Below are positions 14,444-28,799 of a stretch of 64,000 bases of DNA, piece by piece. Source of the stretch: Zopfochytrium polystomum. Its lineage: Eukaryota; Chytridiomycota; Chytridiomycetes; Chytridiales; Chytridiaceae. Positions within the stretch are counted from its first letter, which is position 1. The number at the start of each line of letters is the position of its first letter. Both the position numbers and the translations under genes were made by a program. Under the pieces are notes generated by a model. It did not search any database and had not been told where the DNA came from. It worked only from the letters and a program-made list of their open reading frames with translations. The DNA lies in assembly GCA_025765615.1 (NCBI GenBank), contig JAIVFJ010000003.1, positions 496,001-560,000 of the forward strand. The letters are read 5' to 3'.

Positions 14444-15163
14444 GGTAAAAGAGGGCAGAGGGGGCGGTTCGTGATGTGAATTATTTCGCTCTTGGGGGAG
14501 GGGGGGGAAGGTGTTAGTCTTGTGGTGAAATGAAAGGATCGGCGCGGGTGACGAGTAATGAGAGGGACTGGTTGGCGACTCACACAGCTGACGACAGAGT
14601 ACGGTGAGTACTACACCATCCAAGAGGTTAGGTTAAGAACTCTCTGTGACGAAGACCGTCCCATTTTCCACTGGCGTCGAGTGAAAACGTAAGATGAGGG
14701 TGCCGAGTGAGTAAGCGCCGTACCCACCTGCTGCGTACTTAGTGCCTCTCTTCAAGTGCTTCTGCAGGGAGGTTCGCGCGCTAGCTCGTTGCCAAGTTAT
14801 ACTCACCGCATGCCGTCCTTTCGTACCGGAGTCGTGGGGTTGGGCTGATTGGTAACTGAGACACACGACAGTGGATGCAACGCGACAAAAAGGGATCAAG
14901 CTCCCACTTCAGACTCACTTCTGCCCTGGTCAAGTAGGGCATAGAACACAAATGCCGCTGTTAATAAAGTAGAATGTATTGATGGCGAAGAGAGACCGAG
15001 GCAGTGGACGCCAGAGCTGGGCAGCAAGGAAGCGCTGACACTGGCATAGTGTGGAGAGGTTTGCCTGAACCAGCCGCCGCAACAAATCCTGCACCTTTCT
15101 TGGCCTGAGTTGAGGGTGTACTCTAAAAAAAGAACACGATACATTTGCGCCTCACACAGCGAG

Positions 15164-16947
15164 ATGGACACCAACATGGAGATTGATGGACAGGACGATC
15201 ACACCAACCACGATTACCACGTCGGCCACGACGACCTCGATGCCGAGAACCTCGGTGACGACGACGGCGACGACGACGACGATTACGACGACGACGACGA
15301 TGAGGGTGACGACGAGGGCGACGACGATGAACTGGACGACGACGACGACGAAGATGAGGACGACGAACAGGACGACGACGAAAACGAAGACGGCGAAGGT
15401 GCCCCGGGTGACCCTTCTACTCGACTTCTTCCCACCAACACTGTTCCCGCCACCATTACCAACGGTGTTGTCGCTTCCGGGAGCCCAAGGCCAAGTGCGA
15501 GGTCAAGCTCAGGCGGCGCGCCGCACCCCATCCGACTTCCGGGCTCCCTCTCCTCCTTGAAATCAGCTCCCTCGCCTGCGAGTTCTGCCTCGGTCTCGTC
15601 GTTGCCATCAAACATCGACACGGCCGCTCTAGAGGCTGAGCTAACTCGACTCCACGCCCTGATCGCCAAAAACCTTTGTGGGCACCCGCCAGTCGAGACA
15701 GCTCGTAGTATGTGCGCGGACGCTGAAAAATCGGTGGATTTGCAGTCTAAGGAGGTCGATTTGCAGTTTAATGAGGTCGATTTGCAGTTTAAGCAGGTCG
15801 ATTTGCAGTTTAAGGTGGTCGACGAGGCGAGAAAGGAGAAGGCAACCATGCGCAAGTTGTACGCTCGATCAATGTCCGCCTATGCCAGCCAAAACCAAAC
15901 CGATCGGGGCCGGGAGAACGGCGAAATTGCGAAGCAAGAGCTGCTCCAGAGGGATCTCCAATCAGCAGAAGCGAAGCTCCAATCTGCGCAAGAGAACCTC
16001 CAATCTGCGCAAGAGATCCTCCAATCTGCGAAAAAGGACCTCCAATCTGCGAAAAAGGACCTCCAATCTGCGAAAAAGGACCTCCAATCTGCGCAAGAGA
16101 ACTTGCGAAACGCCCGGATGAACGTGGACGTTGTCTTTCAAACAGAATCAGCGAAACTGGTAAAGCAGATCAAAAGTTTGGAGAAACACCTCGGTAAGGA
16201 AACCTTGGTTTGCTCATTCCAGTTAGTTTTCCACTGACGCATCCTGGGTTGAAAGGTATGGCGTCCACATCAAGCTCAGGGAGTACGGGCAGAGATACCA
16301 ATCGGCAAAAAAAGCTGAAAAGAGCCCTTATACAACGTGACAAGCAATGTGTCGTCTTGAAACATCACTCAGAGAGGTGCCATGCTGCGCACATTGTGCC
16401 CGTTGCGGACTGTAATGCAGGCAGGATCAGCGTAGACGCTTGCTACGATGTGACCAACGGCATTCTTTTGAGCTCCTCTTTGCACGACTGGTTTGATCAC
16501 CACACATTCTCCATCCAAGAATCCAACGACCTCAACAGTGGAAGAATCTTTCACATCCGGGTCGCTCCGCTTTTTGCTGATGAACTGCGCACTGTGAGCG
16601 TCACGGATGGAATGCAAATCACCTTTGGTGGGCCTTCAGACAAGTGGCCATTGCGAGAACACCTGTTGAACCACTTCCAAAAGTTCCAGTTGGCGCATCA
16701 ACCCCGTGCCACTGCTGACCCTCCCAGACCACCTCGCCATCAAGACAGCGATAGCACCCTGGGCCATGATGGGGACTTGGAGGACACACTGGATCCTCTG
16801 CTTCGCGAACTTCCTTTGAAGCAGGCCATGACAGATCAACCGAAGGACAACATGATGGCTGGGGCTCCAATCTCTGCAACGTGGATCGATTTGTGGGTGA
16901 CTGACATTGTCGAGCGGATGTTGGCTGCAGGGGTACAAATTGTTTGA
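15164..16947 (+). CDS. Acidic / heptad coiled-coil / HNH nuclease-domain protein (intact copy 1)
   Basis: Two exons (15164-16193 and 16256-16947, intron GTAAGG...GAAAG) give an open 573-residue protein. Residues ~15-85 are almost entirely Asp/Glu. A Ser/Pro linker follows, then a coiled coil made of perfect 7-residue units: four VDLQxxx units (~200-225) and seven LQSAxxx units (~265-315), each encoded by 21-bp DNA repeats. Exon 2 encodes an HNH-type domain: Cys375, Cys385, AAHIVPV with His389, the TNGILLSS segment with Asn411 and LHDWFD with His420. This resembles the HNH_2 group of fungal genomic proteins. HNH folds cut DNA using a histidine-bound metal; activity and target here are unknown. 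The Ser/acidic N-terminus could act as a nuclear or chromatin-binding region (inference). A second, damaged copy lies at 33410-35008. The gene converges with MCM3, 527 bp away. Confidence 0.85.
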
Positions 16948-17473
16948 AGGTGAAGGAAGTGGTTGGGTTGCTGCATGGAACCTTTTCTTTTTTATTGCAA
17001 ACTCTTGGGTAATAGGCACATATTTAAATCGCAAAAAAAAAAATTTAAAAAAAAATAGTTGCTGCAAGAAAGCCGCCTGAGCCTGGCGAATTTGAAATCC
17101 GGATGGGACTGTCCACGAGGAAAGAGAACCTTCCACTGTCGCTCTCGTTTTGGCGTACACCCAACCAACTCATATTGGATTTTGTTGAAAATTGGTGGAT
17201 AAATGCCCTCAAGCGTCAGATTATAGTTAATCCATAATCAAGTCAATCTGCCCTTATAATTTCTCAGTAATGTAACCACAGACAAAACAACCTGTCTTGA
17301 GAAGCTACTTTGAACTTTTGGATCATACTTTTCACGTCACAAAAAGAACTTTGAATTTACTCACTGCATAACTCTGCACATCCCACTCAGCTGGCCTTAT
17401 CTGTCACAAATCTGAGAAAAACCACAATACCAGCGAAGAACAACTACCACTTCTTTTTAAAGCACCACTACTT
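16948..17473. other. Convergent intergenic interval between HNH gene and MCM3
   Basis: This is AT-rich sequence between two 3' ends, with an A-rich run at 17032-17056. It matters because a diverged copy follows HNH copy 2 (about 35009-35362), showing that the duplication included this spacer. I see no gene in it. Confidence 0.6.
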
Positions 17474-20898
<3,425 letters not shown>

Positions 20899-21455
20899 GC
20901 TGTGGCGAAGTGGCGTGTGAGGAGCGGTGAGGGTCCGCGAGTTCTGGGCGTCAGTCGAAGCCGAAGAGGCGGTTGTTCGCTGTGTCTGTCGTCCGGGAAG
21001 GGGGGAGCTTGGTCCGAAAACAGTGTGCGGACTTGTCAGAGAAATTTTGAACTGGATGCTCGTGCGGGACTCCCACAACGCGCGACGAGACAGGAGCAGC
21101 GGCCTTGGAAAAAAAATAGGATAGCCGTTTTGGAACTGATGGGGTCGTCGTTGTCGACTTGGCTGTCGCCGTCGCCGTCTCTGTGTCACTGTCGTTCGTC
21201 TATGTTCTCAGTCCACGCTGCCTTCACTCTCGTCGTCATCAGTGCGGTTGCTGTGATCGGTTATGGCCGTCCTGTCTGCATGTTATTCTTTTTTCGTTAC
21301 CTTTTTGGACCTGGGTACTGGGTATTGATATTGGGCCGCAAATGACAGACCGCGCGGGGACAGCAAAGCGCCGTTGTGCGTTGCAAGTGTGTCTAAACAA
21401 ACCAATGTTGGTTCAAGGCTTCTTTTTTTTTGCCGCGTCCAGAGTTTCCTCCCCT
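20899..21455. promoter_or_regulatory. Upstream region of MCM3 / downstream of the nucleoporin gene
   Basis: This is the 5' flank of MCM3 (minus strand) and the 3' flank of the nucleoporin. The overlapping open frames in both directions are low-complexity or carry no domain. No repeat or RNA gene was seen. Confidence 0.35.
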
Positions 21456-23638
21456 TCACCGTCTCTTCGACGAACCAAAGCTCGTCGCACCGCCCCCAAA
21501 TGCGGGCGCTGTCGCCGCCGGCGCGCCACCTCCAAACAGGCCAGTCCCTCCGGCCGGCTGCTGACCCGCAGGCGTCGCCGCCCCGCCAAACAGGCCGCCG
21601 CCCCCGCCCGCCGCCGGCTGCTGCGGCGCGCCAAACAGCCCGCCTCCCGCGGCCGGCTGCCCAAACAGTCCCCCGCCGGCCGCGGGCGCCGGTGTCGCCG
21701 CAGCGCCAAACAGTCCGCCGCCGGTCTTTGCCGCTCCGGGTTGCGTCGACGCACCACCAAACAGTGAAGGCGTCGCGCCGGCGCCAGCAGTCCCGAACGC
21801 GCCGGTGCCGAACGCGCCCGTCGATTTTCCTGCCGTCGATCCGAATCCTCCGCCAAACGCCCCAGATCCGAACCCGCCTGCAGCAGGTTGCTGCTGTTGC
21901 TGTTGCTGTTGGGACAAGTCCACTGAAGGCTTTAGCGCGCTGGCAACGACGGACAGCGGAGTGTAAGATCCATCTACCCGGGGGAAAGAAGAACGTGGAA
22001 AAAGAGAGGAAATCAGAACTTTTCGCAGAAAATATGAATTTGAAGGAAAAATATCGGATGGATGCGTTACAAGTGTTTCCTCCAGCATTGGCCACAAACG
22101 GGTTTCGAGTCTCGCCAAAGTACCGTCGTCGGAAATGAAGAAAGTTCTCCTTCTCTTTTTGCACGGCATCGTGCACCGCGGCAATCTTGCTGGCTATCGC
22201 AAGAAAGCTTTCGTGCTGATGGCGCATGATCGTGACGATGCCTGTCAGTAGAAAGTAAAGTGTCAAAAGCCATAGGCAATATCGAATTGAAAGACAAACT
22301 TTGTGGCGTGTATTGAACCCGTTGCGTGATGCCTTGCAAATGCCGTTCCAAATCCTGAACGAGAAAAATCATTGAGATTATCAAAGTAAATCAATGCGCT
22401 CGAGCTTACGTCGATCGTTTGACGATAGAGCTGTAATTTACTTTCCAGCTGATTCGTGACATCCACGAAATAACTGCGAAACACACGAGAAGAAAAAAGG
22501 TCTTTAAGTGAATCGGTGAGTCGAGGCCATGTACTAACCTGAAATAGTCCTGGTTTCGGAAGGGGTAGTTGGAAGGATTTGGGTTCTGGTAGGCGTCGAT
22601 GAAACGAGTAGCCATGTCTGCGTTCTTCATCTCGCGGCTGACGGTACTCCTCAAATGCTTGATGAGACTGGCGTCGCGGTCAAGGATGTTTTTGAGTCCT
22701 TGGTATTTCTAAAAATGATCTTGTTTTAATCAACACGTAACAAACATCCCAGGCAGACTCCGCTACCAGCTCCGCATCCTGAGCTTGCTCGCGCACGCGA
22801 AGGATAAGCTCATCGGCTCGGTTGGTCTGAATCTCTTCCGCGAGAGAAATCTGCTTTTGAATGAACTTCCTGCTCGTGGGTTATTAGAATAGAGAAGTTG
22901 GGGGGAAGCCTCTCCTCAACTCACTCCATTTTGTCCAGCTCCCCGCGCACAGCCTCTGGCAGCTCGCCGTACCGCGTCGTCTTGACAATCGCGTCGAGGG
23001 ACTGAATACCGCCTGCAGCCGCCCCGGCTGCTGCTGCGGGTGTCGCGCTGCTCGACGCGCAGTCGACGCAGGTTAGGTCCCTCACTAGGCAAAGATGGGG
23101 AAAGAAAAAAAAAATCGCAATTCACAATGAGCAACTCGCTTACCCGCCAAGGCTCAACCCGCCTGCCGTCGAGGCTTTCGGCTGGAACCCAAACCCCGAT
23201 CCGCCCGCCGGAGTGGCCAGTGCCTGCGGCGGCGGCGCCACCAAACAGCGGCGTAGCCGTTGCTGGGGCAGCCCCGGTTGCCTTTGCGCCAAACAGCGAC
23301 GGCGCGGTTGCGCCGGGCGTCGCGGTTGTCGCGGTCGTTGCGGCCGCGCCGCCAAAGAGCGGGGTGGTCGTCGCGGTGGCGGGAGCGGCGGTGCCGGCGG
23401 GCGCGCCAAAGAGCGGCTGCTGCTGCTGCTGCTGCTGCTGCTGGGCGGGGGGCGTGGATCCCCCCAACGACAGCGTCGGGAACGCCGTCGGGGCGGCGGC
23501 GCCGGGTGTGGCTGTGGCTGCGGTGGCGCCCGAGAAGCCCGTGAAGCCGAAGCCGGGCGTCGTCGTCGTTGTCGTCCCTCCCGCCGCCCCCGCCGCCCCC
23601 GTCGCGGTGCGCTTCTGCGGCTGCTGCGCTCCAAACAT
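21456..23638 (-). CDS. NUP58: FG nucleoporin Nup58/Nup49 (NUPL1-like)
   Basis: The product is a channel nucleoporin of the Nup62-Nup58-Nup54 complex, which lines the nuclear pore. The ATG at 23638 begins MFGAQQPQKR and a Gly/Ala/Thr-rich FG domain with FGFTGFSG, PLFGAPA, PLFGGAA and SLFGAKA units. After a splice near 23140 come coiled-coil exons containing TVSREMKNADMATRFIDAY, NPSNYPFRNQDYFRL, YFVDVTNQLESKLQLYRQTI, a DLERHLQGITQRVQYTPQ segment and IVTIMRHQHESFLAIASKIA. That order matches the Nup58 central helices. A second FG domain (GLFGQPA, GLFGAPQ, GLFGGAA) ends SFGSSKRR at 21456. FG repeats on both ends of the coiled coil are the Nup58 arrangement. Five or more small introns separate exons; exact boundaries in the central part were not all checked. 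The FG repeats are GC-rich with a poly-Gln run in each arm. Confidence 0.86.
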
Positions 23639-23754
23639 GTTCTGAAGGGCCCAAAGGGAAGGTCGGGGTTGACAAGGAAAAGCTCGCGCAACTTTTTCTT
23701 GGGTCTGACCAACGTACAAAGTAATTGGTAGGTATTGTTTTGTCACAACCTATT

Positions 23755-23812
23755 CGCTCTCTCACTATCTCTCTCTCACTCACTCACTCACTCACTCTCT
23801 CTCTCTCTCACT
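23755..23812. repeat. CT/CACT simple repeat between nucleoporin and CX9C genes
   Basis: Tandem CTCT, CTCACTCA and CTCTCTCT units lie immediately downstream of the CX9C gene stop (minus strand) and upstream of the nucleoporin start, in a spacer of only about 170 bp. Confidence 0.85.
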
Positions 23813-24452
23813 TGGACCGCTCGCCGATGCCCAGTTCCCGGTTCAAGTCGTCCCACCTCTTCTTTGCTGCCTGGGCGCGCGCTCGGTTCTCCTCGCGCTT
23901 CCGCTCCGTCTTTTTGGGGGTTCGGGGCCGCGCGAAAAAGGAACAGAGTGCACCGCCATTAGTGCAATAGAAAAGGAATACAAGGGAAATGAGCGCGGAT
24001 GAGAAGCACAGGATGCGCGCACAGCAAAGCAACGAGATACGGTTGGTGAAGCGAAGCGAGTTCGGTTAGACAACAGTGCGATGCCAACCCACCAACAGCG
24101 ACGACAAAATCCCCCCAAAAGAAAGAAGGACCTGCACCTGCACTCGCATGCACGCCTCGAATCGCTCCTTCAGGTGCACGCACGATCCCATGACGCGGCC
24201 AAAGAGTCCGTTCTTGATGATGCAGTCCTCCATGTCCCGGCTCAGACCGACGCACTCGTCCGGCAGGGTCTGGTCCAGGGCAAAAGGGGTTGAAGGGGTT
24301 GAGACGGTGGAGCCGGTTCAGAAGCGAGCGGCGCAAGCGGATGGATGCGCGGCAAGGCATTGAGTTGCGCGTTCGGCGCCCACGTGTGCACCCGCCGCGT
24401 TCAACTCGGGCGATCTCCAAATCCAAGAGGGAGCTGTACGCACCATTGGGCT
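23808..24452 (-). CDS. CMC2: Twin CX9C mitochondrial protein, Cmc2-like
   Basis: The assembled product is about 77 residues, the usual Cmc2 length. It has two CX9C motifs forming a CHCH hairpin: C-VGLSRDMED-C and C-VHLKERFEA-C, separated by IIKNGLFGRVMGS. A basic helix follows (REENRARAQAAKKRWDDLNR). Such proteins are imported into the intermembrane space by Mia40 and assist cytochrome c oxidase assembly. The best model has an ATG at about 24452 directly against a GTGCGT donor, so the first exon contributes only Met. Exon 2 starts after ...GACCAG near 24270 (TLPDEC) and ends MRVQ at a GTGCAG donor near 24135. Exon 3 (TERKREEN...) starts after CCAAAAAG near 23912 and stops at 23808. All junctions are phase 0. 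An upstream exon is possible (IADNNSPM stays open upstream). Confidence 0.68.
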
Positions 24453-24696
24453 GTTGTTGTCCGCGATCTGGAAGTGTGCAATGAATGGGTGGACCAGCTG
24501 ACAAGTATCGACTCACGCTGATCGATGAAAACACAAACCCCGACAAACCCCCAACGCAACGAGCTTGTCGTTTGCCCGGTCGGTATTACTAACGTGACTC
24601 CCTCGCTCCCTCACTCTACCGCCCTCCCTCCCTCCCTCCCTCTACCTCACTCTCGCAAAGACAATCAGGGCGCATGTCACCTGGCAAACAACATCA

Positions 24697-24718
24697 ACAC
24701 ACACACACACACACACAA
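24697..24718. repeat. (CA)n microsatellite
   Basis: About ten CA units lie just downstream of the last frame attributed to the EB1 tail on the minus strand. Confidence 0.85.
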
Positions 24719-24721
24719 AGC

Positions 24722-25390
24722 TCACACAAGCCCATCCACAGCCGTTGACTGCGAGCGCGGCAGCGGCGGCACCTTCTCGTACCCGGCGCTCCCCTCCCTC
24801 ACGCTGTCCAGCGACTTGGACAGCGACTTCTCGCCGCTTTCCTCGCTTACAAGGTCCTGCTCATCTCCCTCCCCCTCATCATCCGTAGGCCCGCTCGTCA
24901 GCGTATCGACCGAGGCTGCGACGGCTCCAGGCGGCGTTGGTTCGTCTGCATCTCCGGCTTCGGCGGTTTTCGCGAGAGATTCCCGCGCGGATGCAGGAAT
25001 CTGGGCAGTTCTCGGCTGGAGCATTGGTCTTTGAGTCCGGGAGCCAGCAAATCGGCGGCCTAAGGAATCAGGCGCTGTCTCAGCGAGGGCTGCCTTCGTC
25101 ATCACCAGATTGCCGCAGCGACTTGCACAGGCTCTGCCAGCGCCTCTGCAGCGCTACCCTGGTCCGGAACGAGTGTGTCTCGCTCATCCTGATTACCAAG
25201 ACCACCGTCGGCCCCTTCCACCTCCGCAGCCGACCCAGACCGCGGGACCCCGACCGGCGCGTCGGAAACCTCTGCCACCTCGGCGTTCCCCACAGAACCG
25301 CGCGGCACATCGTCGACCGCCACCGCTGCCTTCTGCCTCAGCCGCCGCCGAGACCGGCAGCACAGGCGCCATCGTAGCAGCAGCAGCGAC
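24722..25390 (-). CDS. Probable frameshifted continuation of the EB1 C-terminal tail
   Basis: Two minus-strand frames follow the end of the EB1 frame and have coding-like acidic composition. The first contains AVDDVPRGSVGNAEVAEVSD and QDERDTLVPDQGSAAEALAE (to about 25105). The second contains MMTKAALAETAPDSLGRRF, PTDDEGEGDEQDLVSEES and SLSKSLDSVREGSAGYEKV, stopping at 24722. Read in succession they would extend the Ser/Ala-rich tail of the EB1 protein, with single-base shifts near 25330-25380 and 25105. They could also be exons of a separate small gene, as no start or domain is diagnostic. No function can be assigned. Confidence 0.4.
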
Positions 25391-28065
25391 GGTGGCAGGA
25401 CTGCCGCCCACGCTCGGACGGGACGCGACGCTTCCGCCACCAGTGCGCAGCGTGATGTCGACCGCAACGCCGCCAGCGCTACCCGTCCGGCTCGCAGCGC
25501 CGCCGCCGCCGCCGGCACCAGACTGCACGGTCGACGACGCGCGCCGGCTCTCCGACGCCGACGTCGTCGCAGCCGAAGCACCCGCCGCCGTCGCCGCTCC
25601 GGACACGCGCGACGACACCACCGACGCGCCGCGTGACCCGGTCGCCGAGCCCACCGCCGCCGACACCCGGCGCGACGGCGCGCCGCTCATTGTCGCCGCC
25701 GCCGATGCGCCGGTGGCGGCGGCGACAGCGACGGCGCCCGAGGAGCTCCGAGCGGAGGCGGCGACCACCGATGCGCTGCGCGAAGTCGTCCCGCGCGGCG
25801 GCGTCGCCACTGCTGCTGCTCCCTGCGCGGGTTTGGGCGTGCTGGCGCCGGACGAACTGCTTGCTGGTGCTGCAGCTGTCGGCCGGCGTGTTGCGGCCGA
25901 TGACGACGACGACGACGACGACGAGGAAGAAGCAGCGGAGGAAGGTCTGCGGGGCGGGGTGCCGACCGCCGCGGACGGCGGGGCTGCTGCTGCGGCAACG
26001 TGCGGGGCGGTGCTGGCGGGGGCAATGGACATGCGGGCGCGGGATGAGGAAGCGGAGGCTGCGGAAGAGGAGGAGGCCGAGGACGGGCGGGAGGCGCGTG
26101 GTGTTCGATTCGGCGTTCCGCTCGCTGCTGGGGACTGTGCCGCCGCCGCCACCGCCGCCGCCACTGCTGCTGCTGGCGGCACAGTGTGAGCGGACCGCGC
26201 TGGCGTGTCTCGGCTGTCGGTGCCGGCTTGTGCGGGGGGGTCTGCATCCGCCGTCGAGGCGTGCCGGGGTGCAGGATCCTGCGTCGCCGCGGTCTGCTCT
26301 GTCGGCAGCGGGGCCACTCTGCTTTCGGTTCCATCGGCCTCCACGGCGGCCGTGGGGATCGTGATACTGGCGGTGGTCGCCGACACCCGGCGGGTAGGCG
26401 TACCCGTCGGGTTTCGCGTGGACACGCTGGACGGCTCCACGATGGACGACGCGCGGTGCATTGGCGGCGGCGCCGACGGCTGCGGTTCCTGCGGATCGGG
26501 GGTGGCTTTCAGCTCGGGGATCGGTGCGGGTGGCGGCGCGTTCGACGACGACCTGGCCCCAGTCTTGGGCTTGGGAGCGGCGAATCCGTCTTCGGTGCTG
26601 TAGAGGATTTTCTGGATGTCTGCGACGGGGATTCCGCCTGTTTCGCCCTGGAGGAGAGAGAGAGCACAAGCGCGAGTGTGGTGTGAGCGAAGCGGATAAA
26701 CAAAGAAAAATGGGCGGCGCTGGGATTTGTAAAGCAGGAAAAAACAGTTGCACTCATACTCGCTCGAGCCGGGCGAGGATCATGATCTCAATAGTCGCGC
26801 AGTTTCAGGTAGTAAAAGTTCCGCTCCTTCTCGAGCGTGTCGCCCGCAGCCTTCAGGTCCGCGATCTGCTTTGACATTTCTTTCGCTTGATGATCTTTCT
26901 CCGCGGCCGAAAAGTGTCTAAAGAACGGGGACAAACTTTCGAGTTGAGAATTGCCGGCACGCGAGATTAGAAAACTAAGGGGACATCCACTCACCCCATT
27001 TGTATGGATGTGCCTCTTGGCGCGGCAAACCCCTCGAGCGCCGAACCTCTCTTCGCCATCACTTTTCCTCCGACCGCCGCCGGGACCCCTGCCCCGCCTT
27101 CTCCTCCTTTGGCGGCGGCCTTCACACCACCCGGTTCGGTAAACGACGCTCGCGAGGTGACGCCGCGCGTCGGGCTTCAGGGCCGAGACGACGCGCGGGA
27201 GGAGGCCGTCGAGGAGGATGGACAGAGGAGCGGCGGCGCCTCTGACGAGTCGGGGAAGCCGGACTCCCTTGGGGCGGTGCGACCGGGTGTGGCCCTGGCG
27301 TCGTCAGCCGTGTGATGATGGCCGTGAGCGGGGAAAGCGTGCGAAGGCGAGGCTGGTTTTGCTTTGCCGTTACGTCTGGCTGTGGCGTCGTAGCCGCCAC
27401 CAGGATAAAACGCGTCCCTGTCGTTGCATGTCGGACACCAGTTAGTTGCAGAGAATCAGGTATTCTTCAAAAAGTTTACCAGTATTTCTTGATCCACTGT
27501 AAAAATTCAAGGTTGTCGTTGTAGCGGCACTGAGCAAGTTTGTCCATTGGAATGGCCTTTTTGGGAACGCAAGCAAAGAACTTCAGATCCACCCTTTGCA
27601 CTCTAAAGAGAACCGCCCAACCTTGTCGATTTGGTGATTGTTGAACACCGACTGAAGGATCTTGAAATTGTTAAAGTAATCGTACTCGGTCTTTGACGCG
27701 AATTTGACCTTGGAAATGGGAACATCGCCTGTTTTTTTACGCGAGTGGGAGTACATTTTTCCTTGATAGTTACTACCCCGAAGCGTGGTGCTGATATGAT
27801 AGAAAGGAAAAGCCAAAAGACACTTTCCGTAAATCGAGTCCATGATCTGGCAGTAAGCCGCTCCTACATTTGTTATCACAGAGGTTTTAGTGATCCAACT
27901 CACTTGAAGCGGGAGAAGGAAACTTTGGACTGCGTTTGGCTGGAAGTACAGGGCATAGGACGAAGGCTGGGGTCTTTCACCTGTGCCGCACTGGTCGACC
28001 CGCGAGTACTTGAGCTGCAGCAAGTCGTTGAGCCAGGTCAGCAGTTCGGTCTTTGACTCAGTCAT
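25193..28065 (-). CDS. EB1: EB1/Bim1/Mal3 microtubule plus-end-binding protein with long C-terminal extension
   Basis: The ATG at 28065 starts ESKTELLTWLNDLLQLKYSR and QCGTG, spliced to GAAYCQIMDSIYG, then DVPISKVKFASKTEYDYFNN and an exon containing MDKLAQCRYNDNLEFLQWIK. Together these form the calponin-homology domain that recognises GTP-tubulin lattice at growing microtubule ends. A basic Ser/Pro linker (FYPGGGYDATARRNGKAK) follows. Then comes the EB homology coiled coil KQIADLKAAGDTLEKERNFY / YLKLRDYEIM, which dimerises and binds SxIP partners. ADIQKILYSTEDGF corresponds to the end of the EBH region. EB1 proteins normally stop within a few tens of residues, but here a Ser/Ala/Thr-rich, probably disordered stretch of about 420 residues follows, with a 12-Ser run. 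The frame ends at 25193, and the tail may continue in shifted frames to 24722. Function of the core is secure; the tail's role is unknown. Confidence 0.87.
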
Positions 28066-28244
28066 CTTTGCGCGTCCAGAGGTCCTCTGTTCAAAGTCTC
28101 ACTAGTCGCCCTTGGTCGCCGTACTGTGGTCGATCTGAAGTAGAAGCTCGAGTAAGGGTAGATTGGAGGGCTCCGGGCGATTCTTTGTCCCTACGGATAG
28201 TGTCTTTCGAGACTGAGATATTTGGCGGACGCGTGCAGGACGCA

Positions 28245-28298
<54 letters not shown>

Positions 28299-28652
28299 TC
28301 TCTTTCTGTCTCTGCATGCGTGCGACCACAACAACAACGCGCCCTTTTCTTTTTCTCTTCTCACCCACCGTTCGCCTCCGAATCGGCGAGTCTGCGCAAC
28401 GCAAGCACCTTGATTGACACACTCACATGTACAATTTAATTAAATACGCAGTGCGAATGAACTTGGAGCACCTACCTTCTGGAAGTCTCTCTCATTTCTT
28501 TACAAACCTGCATGTTTTTTTTTTGTTTTTATTTTCTTTGGTTCCATTCTTTCCATATCTGTCTTCCAATTCGTTGTTCATTGGGATGGGAGGTGAAACA
28601 AGGGACCGAGAATGAAGCACCGAGACAGAGGGGAGGGAGAGAGGGAGAAACG

Positions 28653-28684
<32 letters not shown>

Positions 28685-28799
28685 GAGTATGTGTGTGTGT
28701 GTGTGTATGTGTGTGTGTGTGTTTGCGTGTGTGTGAGAAAGTCTCCATCCACCCAGCGACAGAAAGGCCCAGCGAGATAGACCATCATCAAAGCTGGCA
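28066..28799. promoter_or_regulatory. Divergent EB1 / Bem1 promoter interval with microsatellites
   Basis: The interval contains a (CT)n tract at about 28247-28294 and a compound (GA)n(GT)n tract at about 28652-28736, the latter 65-150 nt upstream of the Bem1 ATG. An AT-rich stretch (28510-28560) lies between them. No coding sequence is supported. Confidence 0.7.

Noticed and set aside
15730..16110. 21-bp tandem repeats considered as a CRISPR array or non-coding satellite
   Set aside because: There are no spacers. Units are in frame, encode coiled-coil heptads and sit inside a fully open gene in a eukaryotic context.
25110..26753. Plus-strand and alternative minus-strand frames over the EB1 tail
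   Set aside because: Alternating Arg/Pro/Ser or Ala/Val translations come from the same GC-rich low-complexity DNA. Only the frame continuous with the EBH domain is supported.
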